From an uncultured Burkholderiaceae bacterium (GTDB taxonomy: Bacteria > Pseudomonadota > Gammaproteobacteria > Burkholderiales > Burkholderiaceae_B), in assembly GCA_934525625.1 (NCBI GenBank), contig CAKSZL010000004.1:186001-250000 (forward strand): a stretch of DNA of 64,000 nucleotides. Reading direction: 5' to 3'. Positions 19,425 through 28,443 of this stretch are shown here, piece by piece (the first letter of the stretch is position 1; each line of letters opens with the position of its first letter). The notes beneath the pieces were generated by a model. It did not search any database. It worked only from the letters and a program-made list of their open reading frames with translations, and was not told where the DNA came from. A program made the position numbers and the translations under genes.

Positions 19425-20735
19425 CTACGACAAAGCCTGCAGCGCCTCGCGCACACGGTCATCCTCTACCTGCGCATCGGCCACGTGCCTGTCATCGACG
19501 TAGACCTTGGCCTCGCGCACCTGACCCGAGCCCGCCGCCAAAGCCTTCTGCAACTGGCCCGATTCGCGCGGGTCTTCGAAAGCCGTGGACACCAGCAACG
19601 ATTCGCCATTGGCCGCCGCCAGACGGAAGCGGAAGCGGCCGTCCTCGTCGCGGAAGCTGACGAACTTGGGCTTGGCGGCATCGTCTGCAGACTTGCCCGC
19701 CTTCTTTTGCTTGCCCGCAACCGAGGCAGGCACGAAGCGCAGGCCCACGGCCTCGCGCAAGCGCTGCATGAACGGCATCGCGATACGCCGCGCCTTTTGC
19801 GCGCCCGCCTGCAGAATCTCTTCGATACGCTCGGGATGCGCCATCAGGTCGACGTAAGTGTCGCGCATGGGGCCGAGTTCAGCCTCGATGCGGTCGAGCA
19901 GCTCCTGCTTGGCCTGGCCCCAGCCCATACCCTGTTCCAAGGCCTGCTTGAACGCCTGGCTTTGCGCGGGCGTGGCGAAGGCGCGGTACAGCGTGTAAAG
20001 GTGGGAGCTCTCGGCGTCCTTGGGCTCGCCCGGCTGGCGCGAATCGGTGACGATGCGCATGACGGCCGCCTTGGTCGCCGCCGCGCCGCCCTCGAACAAG
20101 GGAATGGTGTTGTCGTAGCTCTTGGACATCTTGCGCCCGTCCAGGCCCGGCAGCACCGCCACCTCGTCGTCCAGCTGCACTTCGGGCAAGGTGAAGAACT
20201 CGTCGCCGTACAAGTGATTGAAGCGCTGGGCGATGTCGCGCGTCATCTCCAGATGCTGCACCTGGTCGCGCCCCACCGGCACCTTGTGCGCGTTGAACAT
20301 CAAAATGTCGGCCGCCATCAGCACCGGGTACGAGAACAAGCCCATGGTGACGCCGTCGTCGGGCTCCACGCCTTTTTCGGTGTTCTGGTCCACTGCGGCC
20401 TTATAGGCATGCGCGCGGTTCATCAAGCCCTTGCCCGTCACGCAATTGAGCATCCAGCACAATTCGGGGATTTCGGGAATGTCGGACTGCCGGTAGAAGG
20501 TAACTTTGTCGGTATCCAGCCCCGCCGCAATCCAGGTCGCGGCGATTTCCAGCCGCGAACGCGCCACACGCACCGGATCGTCGCACTTGATCAGGGCGTG
20601 ATAGTCGGCCATGAAGAAAAAAGCGTCGGCATCGGGCTGCCGGCTGGCCTGGATGGAAGGCCGTATGGCCCCGGCATAATTGCCAAGATGGGGGGTTCCG
20701 GACGTGGTGATGCCGGTCAGTACGCGAATGGTCAT
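19425..20735 (-). CDS. trpS: Tryptophanyl-tRNA synthetase with C-terminal YegP-like extension
   Basis: Charges tRNA-Trp. From ATG 20735 the protein is 436 residues, about 100 longer than E. coli TrpRS. Class I motifs are PHLGNY (15-20) and KMSKS (202-206). After residue ~345 comes a Lys/Ala linker, then residues 357-403 (FVSFRDEDGRFRFRLAAANG and onward), which resemble the YegP/DUF1508 small beta domain. Such extended TrpRS proteins occur in Burkholderiales to my knowledge. The open frame continues upstream of 20735, but MTIRVLTGITTSGTPHLGNY is the normal start. Confidence 0.95.
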   Translation of the reverse strand: MTIRVLTGITTSGTPHLGNYAGAIRPSIQASRQPDADAFFFMADYHALIKCDDPVRVARSRLEIAATWIAAGLDTDKVTFYRQSDIPEIPELCWMLNCVTGKGLMNRAHAYKAAVDQNTEKGVEPDDGVTMGLFSYPVLMAADILMFNAHKVPVGRDQVQHLEMTRDIAQRFNHLYGDEFFTLPEVQLDDEVAVLPGLDGRKMSKSYDNTIPLFEGGAAATKAAVMRIVTDSRQPGEPKDAESSHLYTLYRAFATPAQSQAFKQALEQGMGWGQAKQELLDRIEAELGPMRDTYVDLMAHPERIEEILQAGAQKARRIAMPFMQRLREAVGLRFVPASVAGKQKKAGKSADDAAKPKFVSFRDEDGRFRFRLAAANGESLLVSTAFEDPRESGQLQKALAAGSGQVREAKVYVDDRHVADAQVEDDRVREALQALS

Positions 20736-20821
20736 GATGCTGGAAAAGGTGTCGTGGTGCTGCGAAGTGAAGCTGCAAAGATAACGCAAAAGCGGTGGGC
20801 GTGCAGGGCGCTGCGTTTACT

Positions 20822-21913
20822 TTACAGCACCGCCGCCTGCCGCCTTTCGGCTTCCAGGTATTCCTTGGACTGCATTTCCAGTATGCGCGAGACGGTGCGG
20901 TGGAATTCGTTGGACATCCGGCCTTCGGTGTAGAGTTCTTCGGCCTCGCATTCGGCCGATATGATCAGCTTGACCTTGTGGTCGTAGAACACGTCTATCA
21001 GCCAGGTGAAGCGGCGCGCCTCGGAGGACTGGCTGGCTTTCATGCGCGGCACGTCCGAGAGAATCACCGTGTGGAAGCGGCCGGCCAGTTCGAGGTAGTC
21101 GTTCTGCGAGCGCGGGCCGCCGCACAGGGTGTCGAAATCGAACCACACGACGCTGCCGCTGAGCGCCACGGCGCGCAGTTCGCGGTTCTGCACGGTAAGC
21201 ACCGGCTCGCGCGGGGCGCCGTCGGCCAGATGGTCGAAGGCGCCCCGCAGTTCCTGGCGCGTCTGCTCGTTGAGCGGCGTCAGGTACATGCGCACCTGCT
21301 CCAGCGTGCGGCGGCGGTAGTCGACGCCGGTGTCCACGTTCATGACGTCCATGCGATCCTTGATCAGCTTGATCGCGGGCAGGATGCGGTCGCGGTGCAG
21401 GCCGTCGGGGTATAGCGCGGAGGGTTCGTAGTTGGACGTCATCACGAACGAAACGCCGTGCTCGAACAGCTTGAGCAGCAGCCGGTACAGAATCATCGCG
21501 TCGGCGATGTCGGATACGTGGAATTCGTCGAAGCAGATCAGGCGATAGCGTTTGGCCACCTTGAGTGCGACGGCATCAAGCGGGTCGGACTGGCCCTTCA
21601 CCTGTTCCAGTTCGCGGTGCACGCCTTGCATGAACTCATGAAAATGCAGGCGCGCCTTGCGCTTGAGCGGCACGGTCTGATAGAAGGCGTCCATCAGAAA
21701 GCTCTTGCCGCGCCCTACCCCGCCCCACATATAGACGCCGCGCGGAATCGCCGGGCGCTTGAACAGCTTGCGCAGGGGTGACGAACGCGCCTGCTTGTAA
21801 ATGACCCAGTCGTCATAGAACACCTGCAGCCGGTCTATGGCCTTCATCTGGGCCGCATCGGCATGGTAGCCTTTTTCGGCCAGGGACTGCAGGTAGTATT
21901 CGCGTACGTTCAT
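20822..21913 (-). CDS. zapE: Cell division ATPase ZapE (AFG1-like)
   Basis: ZapE is an AAA+-type ATPase that interacts with FtsZ and is related to mitochondrial AFG1/LACE1. The 363-residue protein has Walker A GGVGRGKS (64-71), Walker B RLICFDEFHV and sensor region SFVMTSNYEPSALYPDGL, then ELAGRFHTVILSDVP. ATG 21913 matches the family N-terminus (REYYLQSLAEKGYHADAAQ). It lies downstream of lpdA as in Bordetella relatives. A strong palindromic terminator stands only 17 bases before the start and no clear Shine-Dalgarno sequence is seen. Confidence 0.93.
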   Translation of the reverse strand: MNVREYYLQSLAEKGYHADAAQMKAIDRLQVFYDDWVIYKQARSSPLRKLFKRPAIPRGVYMWGGVGRGKSFLMDAFYQTVPLKRKARLHFHEFMQGVHRELEQVKGQSDPLDAVALKVAKRYRLICFDEFHVSDIADAMILYRLLLKLFEHGVSFVMTSNYEPSALYPDGLHRDRILPAIKLIKDRMDVMNVDTGVDYRRRTLEQVRMYLTPLNEQTRQELRGAFDHLADGAPREPVLTVQNRELRAVALSGSVVWFDFDTLCGGPRSQNDYLELAGRFHTVILSDVPRMKASQSSEARRFTWLIDVFYDHKVKLIISAECEAEELYTEGRMSNEFHRTVSRILEMQSKEYLEAERRQAAVL

Positions 21914-21930
21914 TTCATTGCTTATTAATG

Positions 21931-21956
21931 GAAAAAGGGGCCATGGCCCCTTTTTC
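21931..21956. terminator. Perfect 26-bp palindromic terminator between lpdA and zapE
   Basis: GAAAAAGGGG CCATGG CCCCTTTTTC is a perfect palindrome with A-run and T-run flanks, usable in both directions. On the minus strand it would end lpdA transcripts 17 bases before the zapE ATG. Confidence 0.85.
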
Positions 21957-21986
21957 GTTCCGCGGCGGGCTGAACATCGCAGCATT

Positions 21987-22017
21987 GTTGGGCATCGCGA
22001 TGCCCAGCCCAACCTAC
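21987..22017 (-). repeat. REP-like repeat unit, inverted relative to the next
   Basis: Reads GTAGGTTGGGCTG...CCCAAC on the minus strand, with an internal GGGCATCGCGATGCCC hairpin. It pairs with the unit at 22048-22080. Confidence 0.7.
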
Positions 22018-22047
22018 ACGCCGCAGCTTAACCTACGCGGTTCATGC

Positions 22048-22080
22048 GTAGGTTGGGCTGAGCGCACAGCGAAGCCCAAC
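22048..22080 (+). repeat. REP-like repeat unit
   Basis: GTAGGTTGGGCTG followed by GAAGCCCAAC, a motif widely seen in intergenic repeats of many proteobacteria. It shares 13 bases with the inverted unit at 21987-22017, so the two form a small BIME-like pair immediately downstream of lpdA. Confidence 0.75.
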
Positions 22081-22085
22081 GCCGA

Positions 22086-23513
22086 TCAGAAGTTCAGCGT
22101 GCGCTTGTCCACCGCCAGGGCGGCTTCCTTCATGGACTCGGACAGCGTGGGGTGCGCGTGGCAGATGCGGGCGATGTCTTCGGCCGCGCCACGGAACTCC
22201 ATGATGGTGACGGCTTCGGCGATCAGTTCGGAAGCCAGCGGGCCCACGATGTGCACGCCCAGGACTTCATCGGTCTTGGCGTCGGCCAACACCTTGACGA
22301 AGCCGGTGGTGTCGCCCAGCGCGCGCGCGCGGCCGTTGGCCAGGAAGGGGAAGCTGCCGGACTTGTACTCGACGCCGTCCGTCTTGAGCTGTTGCTCGTT
22401 GCGGCCCACCCAGGCGATCTCGGGCGAGGTGTAGATGACGCTGGGGATGGCGCCGTAGTTGACGTGGCCGTGCTGGCCGGCGATGCGCTCGGCCACGGCG
22501 ACGCCTTCTTCCTCGGCCTTGTGCGCCAGCATGGGACCGCGCACGACGTCGCCCACCGCCCAGACGTTGGGCAGGTTGGTGCGGCAGTCGTCGTCGATGG
22601 CGATGAAGCCGCGCTCGTCCAACTTGAGGCCGACTTTCTCGGCGCCCAGGCCCACGGTGTGCGGCACGCGGCCGATGGACACGATGAGGTGGTCGACGGA
22701 CAGCGATTGCTCGGCGCCGCTGGCGTCGGTGTACGGTACGGTGACCGAACGCGACGTGGCCTTGACTTCGCCGATCTTGACGCCGGTATGGATGGCCAGG
22801 CCTTGCTTGTTGAAGGCCTTCAGGGCTTCCTTGGCGACCTGCTGGTCGGCCACGGCCAGGAACTCGGGCATGGCTTCGAGCACGGTGACCTCGGCGCCCA
22901 GGCGGCGCCACACGCTGCCCAGCTCCAGGCCGATGACGCCCGCGCCGATGACGCCCAGCTTCTTGGGCACGGCGCCCAGGCTGAGTGCGCCGGCGTTGGA
23001 GAGCACGCGTTTTTCGTCGAAAGGCAGGCCGGGCAGTTCGCGCGGCGAGGAGCCCGTGGCGACGATGACGTGCTTGGCCACCAGTTCTTCTTCGGTGGAG
23101 CCGGTAACCACGATGGACCAGCCGCCGTCTACTTTGGCGTTGAACGCGCCCGTGCCGTGGAAGAAGGAGATCTTGTTCTTCTTGAACAGGTATAGAATGC
23201 CGTCGTTGTTCTGCTTGACGACGTTGTCTTTGCGGCCGACCAGGGTGTCGAGCTTCAGGCCCAGGCCCTTGACTTCGATGCCGTGCTCGGCGAAGTGGTG
23301 CTGGGCTTGCTCGTAGTGCTCGGACGACTGCAGCAGCGCCTTGGAGGGAATGCAGCCCACGTTGGTGCAGGTGCCGCCGGGGGCGGGCTTGCCTTCGGCA
23401 TTGGACCATGCGTCGATGCACGCCACCGAGAAGCCCAGTTGAGCCGCGCGGATAGCCGCCACGTAACCGCCGGGGCCGGCGCCGATAACCACTACGTCGA
23501 ATTGTTTAGCCAT
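22086..23513 (-). CDS. lpdA: Dihydrolipoyl dehydrogenase (E3) of the 2-oxoglutarate dehydrogenase complex
   Basis: Reoxidises dihydrolipoamide with NAD+. The 475-residue flavoprotein has the FAD dinucleotide fold [20 protein letters not shown] and the redox disulfide Cys49/Cys54 in [15 protein letters not shown]. The NAD fold [20 protein letters not shown] follows, and the C-terminal His-Glu pair lies in HAHPTLSE. The spacing and context after odhA-odhB assign it to the 2-oxoglutarate complex (odhL/lpdG type) rather than pyruvate dehydrogenase. It is separated from odhB by 277 bp containing a palindromic repeat. Confidence 0.96.
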   Translation of the reverse strand: MAKQFDVVVIGAGPGGYVAAIRAAQLGFSVACIDAWSNAEGKPAPGGTCTNVGCIPSKALLQSSEHYEQAQHHFAEHGIEVKGLGLKLDTLVGRKDNVVKQNNDGILYLFKKNKISFFHGTGAFNAKVDGGWSIVVTGSTEEELVAKHVIVATGSSPRELPGLPFDEKRVLSNAGALSLGAVPKKLGVIGAGVIGLELGSVWRRLGAEVTVLEAMPEFLAVADQQVAKEALKAFNKQGLAIHTGVKIGEVKATSRSVTVPYTDASGAEQSLSVDHLIVSIGRVPHTVGLGAEKVGLKLDERGFIAIDDDCRTNLPNVWAVGDVVRGPMLAHKAEEEGVAVAERIAGQHGHVNYGAIPSVIYTSPEIAWVGRNEQQLKTDGVEYKSGSFPFLANGRARALGDTTGFVKVLADAKTDEVLGVHIVGPLASELIAEAVTIMEFRGAAEDIARICHAHPTLSESMKEAALAVDKRTLNF

Positions 23514-23593
23514 GACTTTGTACTCGCAAAACCGCGACTGCCCGAGGACACCCGCCTGTGTTCAAATTTCAAATGAAAGGCCGCTACCCCCAC

Positions 23594-23694
23594 TTCCATT
23601 CCGCAATTACACGATTACTTCGTCGGCTTCGCTTGCCGTACGATTTGTACTGTCTGCGCTTCGCCTTCGCGTACTCGTTTGATTGCGAATGGAA
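23594..23694. repeat. Imperfect-palindrome intergenic repeat, copy 2 (between odhB and lpdA)
   Basis: About 101 bp. Arms 23594-23618 (TTCCATTCCGCAATTACACG...) and 23671-23694 are near-perfect inverted copies, and the core starting at 23622 matches the core starting at 1335. It lies between co-oriented operon genes. Confidence 0.82.
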
Positions 23695-23790
23695 TGATAT
23701 GAGCAGCGGCCCGGTGCGGCGCCTGAACGGGCTTGCGCGCGCTAAAAGTGTCTAAGCGGCATCGCAACAGCGCCGCACCGGCGCGCCGGA

Positions 23791-24993
23791 TTACAGATCG
23801 AGCAGCAGGCGCTGAGGATCTTCCAGGGCTTCCTTCATGGCGACCAGCGCCAGCACGGCTTCGCGGCCGTCGATGATGCGGTGGTCGTAGGACAGCGCCA
23901 GGTAGTTCATCGGGCGGATGACGATCTGGCCGTTCTCAACGACCGGACGCTCTTTCGTGGCGTGGATGCCCAGGATGGCCGATTGCGGCGGATTGATGAT
24001 GGGCGTGGACAGCATGGAACCGAACACGCCGCCGTTCGAGATGGAGAACGTGCCGCCGGTGAGTTCTTCCAGGCCCAGCTTGCCGTCGCGGGCGCGATTG
24101 CCGAAGTCGGCGATCTGCTTTTCGATCTCGGCGATGGAGAGCTGGTCGGCATTGCGCAGAATGGGCACTACCAGGCCGCGCGGGCTGCCGACGGCGATGC
24201 CGATGTCGAAGTAGCCGTGGTAGATGATGTCCTTGCCGTCGACCGAAGCGTTGACGACCGGGTACTTCTTGAGAGCGGCCACGGCGGCCTTGACGAAGAA
24301 GGACGTGAAGCCCAGCTTGACGCCGTGTTCTTTTTCGAACTTGTCTTTGTAGGCGTTGCGCAGATCCATGATCGCCTTCATGCTGACTTCGTTGAAGGTC
24401 GTGAGGATGGCGTTTTCTTGCTGGGATTGCAGCAGGCGCTCGGCCACGCGCGCGCGCAGGCGGCTCATGGGCACGCGCTGCTCGGGGCGGCCGTCCAGCG
24501 ACAGCGTGGGAGCCGCCACGGGCGCGGCGGCGGGCTTGGCGGCGCCGGCCTGTGCGCCCAACGCATCGGCCTTGGTGACGCGGCCGCCACGGCCGGTGCC
24601 TTCGACGGAAGAAGGATCGACGCCCTTCTCGGCCAGGATCTTGGCGGCGGCGGGAGACGCCACGCCGGCGGCCGAAGCCGTTGCGGGGGCCGCGGCCGGC
24701 GCGGAAGCCGCTTCGGCGGCAGGCGCGGCGGCGGGTGCTTCGCTGGCCTGGGCGGCGGTGTCGATGCGCGCCAGAACTTCGCCCGAGGTAACCGTGCTGC
24801 CGTCGGCCTTGACGATTTCGGTCAGGACGCCGCTGGAAGGCGCCGGCACTTCGAGCACGACCTTGTCGGTTTCAACTTCGATGAGGATTTCGTCGGCCTG
24901 CACGGCCTGCCCCGGCTGCTTCTTCCAGTTGAGCAAGGTGGCTTCCGAAATGGATTCGGAAAGCTGGGGGACGAGGACTTCGATGATTGCCAT
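23791..24993 (-). CDS. odhB: Dihydrolipoyl succinyltransferase (E2) of 2-oxoglutarate dehydrogenase
   Basis: The E2 core transfers succinyl from lipoamide to CoA. The 400-residue protein has one N-terminal lipoyl domain with Lys44 in the ETDKVVLEV motif and an Ala/Pro-rich linker (~82-111). A peripheral-subunit-binding domain follows (~112-147, [20 protein letters not shown]). The catalytic domain ends with the [12 protein letters not shown] active-site motif. It sits 39 bp downstream of odhA. The symbol sucB is equally used. Confidence 0.97.
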   Translation of the reverse strand: MAIIEVLVPQLSESISEATLLNWKKQPGQAVQADEILIEVETDKVVLEVPAPSSGVLTEIVKADGSTVTSGEVLARIDTAAQASEAPAAAPAAEAASAPAAAPATASAAGVASPAAAKILAEKGVDPSSVEGTGRGGRVTKADALGAQAGAAKPAAAPVAAPTLSLDGRPEQRVPMSRLRARVAERLLQSQQENAILTTFNEVSMKAIMDLRNAYKDKFEKEHGVKLGFTSFFVKAAVAALKKYPVVNASVDGKDIIYHGYFDIGIAVGSPRGLVVPILRNADQLSIAEIEKQIADFGNRARDGKLGLEELTGGTFSISNGGVFGSMLSTPIINPPQSAILGIHATKERPVVENGQIVIRPMNYLALSYDHRIIDGREAVLALVAMKEALEDPQRLLLDL

Positions 24994-25032
24994 GTTGTTT
25001 TCCGTAATGAGTATTCGTTGCTTGACCAGCCG

Positions 25033-27900
25033 TTATTTGGTGAAGCCCTTGAACTTGGGAGCGAAAGCCTGCTCCAGCATGTTGCGCTGTTGTTCGAGGT
25101 GCTTGGCCATGTAGCCGACGGCGGGCGACGCCGACGCGGGGCGGCCGGCATAGCCCAGGCGCTGCCCTTCCGCCATGTTCTCGTACAGATGGTGCTGGAT
25201 GTAGAACCAAGGGCCTTGGTTCTGGGGTTCGTCCTGCACCCAGATGATTTCCTTGGCGTTGGGGTACTTCTGCAGTTCCGTCTGGAAGGCTTTGTGGCCG
25301 AACGGATAGAGCTGCTCGACGCGCAGAATGGCGACGTCGTTGCGCTGGCCTTCGTTGCGGGCGTTGAGCAGGTCGTAGTAGACGCGGCCCGAGCACACCA
25401 GCACGCGCTTGACGTCATCCGGGTTGATGTCGGCGTTGCGTTCGCCCAGCACCAGCTCGAATTGGCCATCGGCCAGATCCTGCAGCGGCGAAGTGGCGTC
25501 TTTGTGGCGCAGCAGCGACTTGGGCGTGAAGATGACCAGCGGCTTGCGGAAGGGACGAATCATCTGGCGGCGCAGGACGTGGAAGATCTGCGACGCGTTG
25601 GTGGGCTGAACCACCTGCATGTTATTGTCGGCGCACAGTTGCAGGAAGCGCTCGATGCGGGCCGAGGAGTGCTCGGGGCCCTGGCCTTCGTAGCCGTGCG
25701 GCAGCATCATGACCAGGCCGCATTGGCGGCCCCACTTGGATTCGCCGGCCGAGATGAACTGGTCGATGACGACCTGGGCGCCGTTGACGAAGTCGCCGAA
25801 CTGGGCTTCCCAGATGGTGAGCGTATTGGGCTCGGCCGTGGCGTAGCCGTATTCGAAGCCCAGCACCGCCTCTTCGGACAGCACGGAGTCGATGACGGTG
25901 AACGGCGCCTGCGTGTCGGACACGTTTTGCAAGGGGATGTAGGCGCCGTCGTTCCAGCGGTCGCGCTTCTGGTCGTGCAGCACGGCATGGCGGTGCGTGA
26001 ACGTGCCGCGGCCGGAATCTTGGCCGGTGATGCGGATGGTGTAGCCCGAAGCCACCAGCGTGGCGAAGCCCAGGTGCTCGCCCATGCCCCAATCGAGAAG
26101 CTGTTCGCCGCGCGCCATCTTGCGGCGGTCGTTCAGCAGGCGCTCGACCAGCGGGTGCACGGTAAAGCCTTCGGGCACCGTGGTGATGCGCTCGCCGATG
26201 CGGGTGAGTTCGGCGATGGGCACGCCGGTGTCGGCCTGGTCCGTCCACTTGGCGTTCAGGAAGGGCTTCCAGTCGGTGGCGTACTTGTTCTTGAAGTCGG
26301 TGAGCACGGGTTCGACCGTGCGGCGGCCGTCTTCCATCAGTTGGCGGTAGCCCTTGACGAGTTCGTCGGGTTCGCCTTCGGCGATGACGCCCTGGGCGAC
26401 CAGCTTGTCGGCGTACAGCTTGCGCGTGCCGGGGTGCTGGCCGATGCGCTTGTACATCAGCGGCTGGGTCAGCGAGGGAGTGTCTTGCTCGTTGTGGCCC
26501 AGCTTGCGGAAGCAGACGATGTCGACGACCACGTCGTGATGGAATTCGCGGCGGTAGTCCAGCGCCAGCTGCGTGACGTAAACGACGGCTTCGGGATCGT
26601 CGCCGTTGACGTGGAACACCGGAGCTTCGATCATCTTGACCACGTCGGTGCAATACAGCGTGGAACGCGTGTCGCGGGGGTCGGAGGTGGTGAAGCCTAT
26701 CTGGTTGTTGATGACCAGGTGCACCGTGCCGCCCGTACCGTAGCCGCGCGTCTGGGCCAGGTTGAGGGTTTCCATGACCACGCCCTGGCCGGCGAAGGCC
26801 GCGTCGCCGTGCACCAGCACGGGCAGCACTTCGCTGCCGTCGGCGTCGCCGCGGCGGTCTTGGCGGGCGCGCACGCTGCCTTCGACCACGGGGTTGACGA
26901 TTTCGAGGTGCGAGGGGTTGAACGCCAGCGACAGGTGGACGGGGCCGCCGCGCGTGGAGATGTCGCTGGAGAAGCCGTTGTGGTACTTGACGTCGCCGTC
27001 GGTGAGGTTTTGCGCGTACTTGCCTTCGAACTCGGCGAACAGGTCGGCGGGCATCTTGCCCATGATGTTGACCAGCATGTTCAGGCGGCCGCGGTGGGCC
27101 ATGCCGACGACGATTTCCTGAACGCCGCTTTCGCCGGCGTGATTGACCAGTTCGTCCATCGAGGCGATGAAGCTTTCGCCGCCTTCGAGCGAGAAGCGCT
27201 TCTGGCCGACGTATTTGGTATGCAGGTAGCGTTCGAGGCCTTCGGCTTCGGTAAGCTGCTGCAGCACGTGGCGCTTGCGTTCGGGCGTGAAGGCGGGCAC
27301 GCCGGTGTTGGATTCGAGGCGCTCCTGGATCCAGCGCTTGGCGGCCGGATCGGAGATGTGCATGAATTCGACGCCGACGGTGCGGCAGTAGGTGTCACGC
27401 AAAGCCTTGAGCATGTCGCGCATGGACATGGTGTCGGCTTTGGTGAAGTAGGTGTTCGTGGCCGAATAGACCTGGTCGAGGTCGGCTTCGGTCAGGCCGT
27501 AGAATGCGGGGTCGAGCTCGGGGATGACCGGGCGCTCTTGGCGCTTGAGGGGATCCAGGTCGGCGACGCGCACGCCCAGCGAGCGGTAGGCGGCGATGAT
27601 GGACTGGACCGAGACCTGCTTGCTGGCGACGCTGAGGTCGAGCTGCTGGCTGCCGCGCACGATGAACGCATTGGCACGGGCGCGCTGCGCAAACGATTCG
27701 ACGATGGGGGCGTGCGCTTGATCGCGCGTGGTTTCCTGGCCGTCGGTGGCGGGCTGATGCTGGAGCTGGTCGAAGTAATCGCGCCAATGCTCGGCGATGG
27801 AGCCGGGATTTTCGAGATAGGATTCGTAGAGTTCTTCTACGTAGGGAGCATTGCTACCAAACAGATAGGAGGTAGACAGAAGTTCAGTTTCTGATGACAT
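25033..27900 (-). CDS. odhA: 2-oxoglutarate dehydrogenase E1 component
   Basis: This thiamine-diphosphate enzyme decarboxylates 2-oxoglutarate in the TCA cycle. The 955-residue protein begins with the E1o N-terminal peptide ([20 protein letters not shown]) that binds E2/E3. It has [17 protein letters not shown] and the ThDP region with [20 protein letters not shown] and [18 protein letters not shown]. C-terminal signatures include [20 protein letters not shown]-like (here [20 protein letters not shown]). It is the first gene of odhA-odhB-lpdA and divergent from maeB. AAGGTG lies 13 bases before the ATG. Confidence 0.97.
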   Translation of the reverse strand: [955 protein letters not shown]

Positions 27901-28443
27901 GTTATTAACGCTTCACCTTATCGAGTGTCTCACTCGTTTTGATGCAGGACAACCTTCCGCGACACGGCCAGACCGGTTAGCGGATAGCGGAGCAGAAGGC
28001 AACGTACGCCTTACAAAAGCCGTATCCGCCAAGTATACCCACAAAAAAAAGCCATGTAACGGGAAAGCCCGCCCGAGTCCGCAAAAAACCGCCAAAGCGT
28101 GGGTGAATCCTGACACCTGCCGTTTCTCCACATTGCCCGCCTCGCTCAAGTTCGCGCCCACGTTGACGGTGGAGATCGACCCGGCAGTTTCGACAATGCA
28201 ATTACCTTCATATAATAGTTATATTAAAAAGCTTTGTACAGGAATTTCATGCTTGAATGCATGCTGCGACGCACAAGCAGCAAGCCTTTGAGCTTCGCAT
28301 TACACTTAGCACTTTTACGGCTTTCGGGACTCTGGCCATCCACTGTCCGGCGCCTTGACGAAACCGGGTTCGGCGTACCCGCCCCCCCTTGATTTCGGGT
28401 TGATTTTTTTGCCATTTCGCTTGTACTGAGGAGTCTTTCCATC
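27901..28443. other. Divergent promoter region between odhA and maeB
   Basis: About 540 bases with no credible gene. It must carry promoters for both the odh operon (leftward) and maeB (rightward). The right part (~28190-28240) is AT-rich and contains a TATAAT box. Repeated open frames here have no family features. Confidence 0.6.
28189..28216 (+). promoter_or_regulatory. Candidate sigma-70 promoter for maeB
   Basis: TTCGAC at 28189-28194 and a perfect TATAAT at 28211-28216, spacer 16. This would leave a ~220-base leader before maeB. Confidence 0.4.

Noticed and set aside
23881..27894. 1337-codon open frame on the plus strand across odhA-odhB
   Set aside because: It is exactly antisense to odhA/odhB, whose products match conserved enzymes. 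Composition is the His/Val/Gly/Ala-rich type produced by GC-rich antisense codons.
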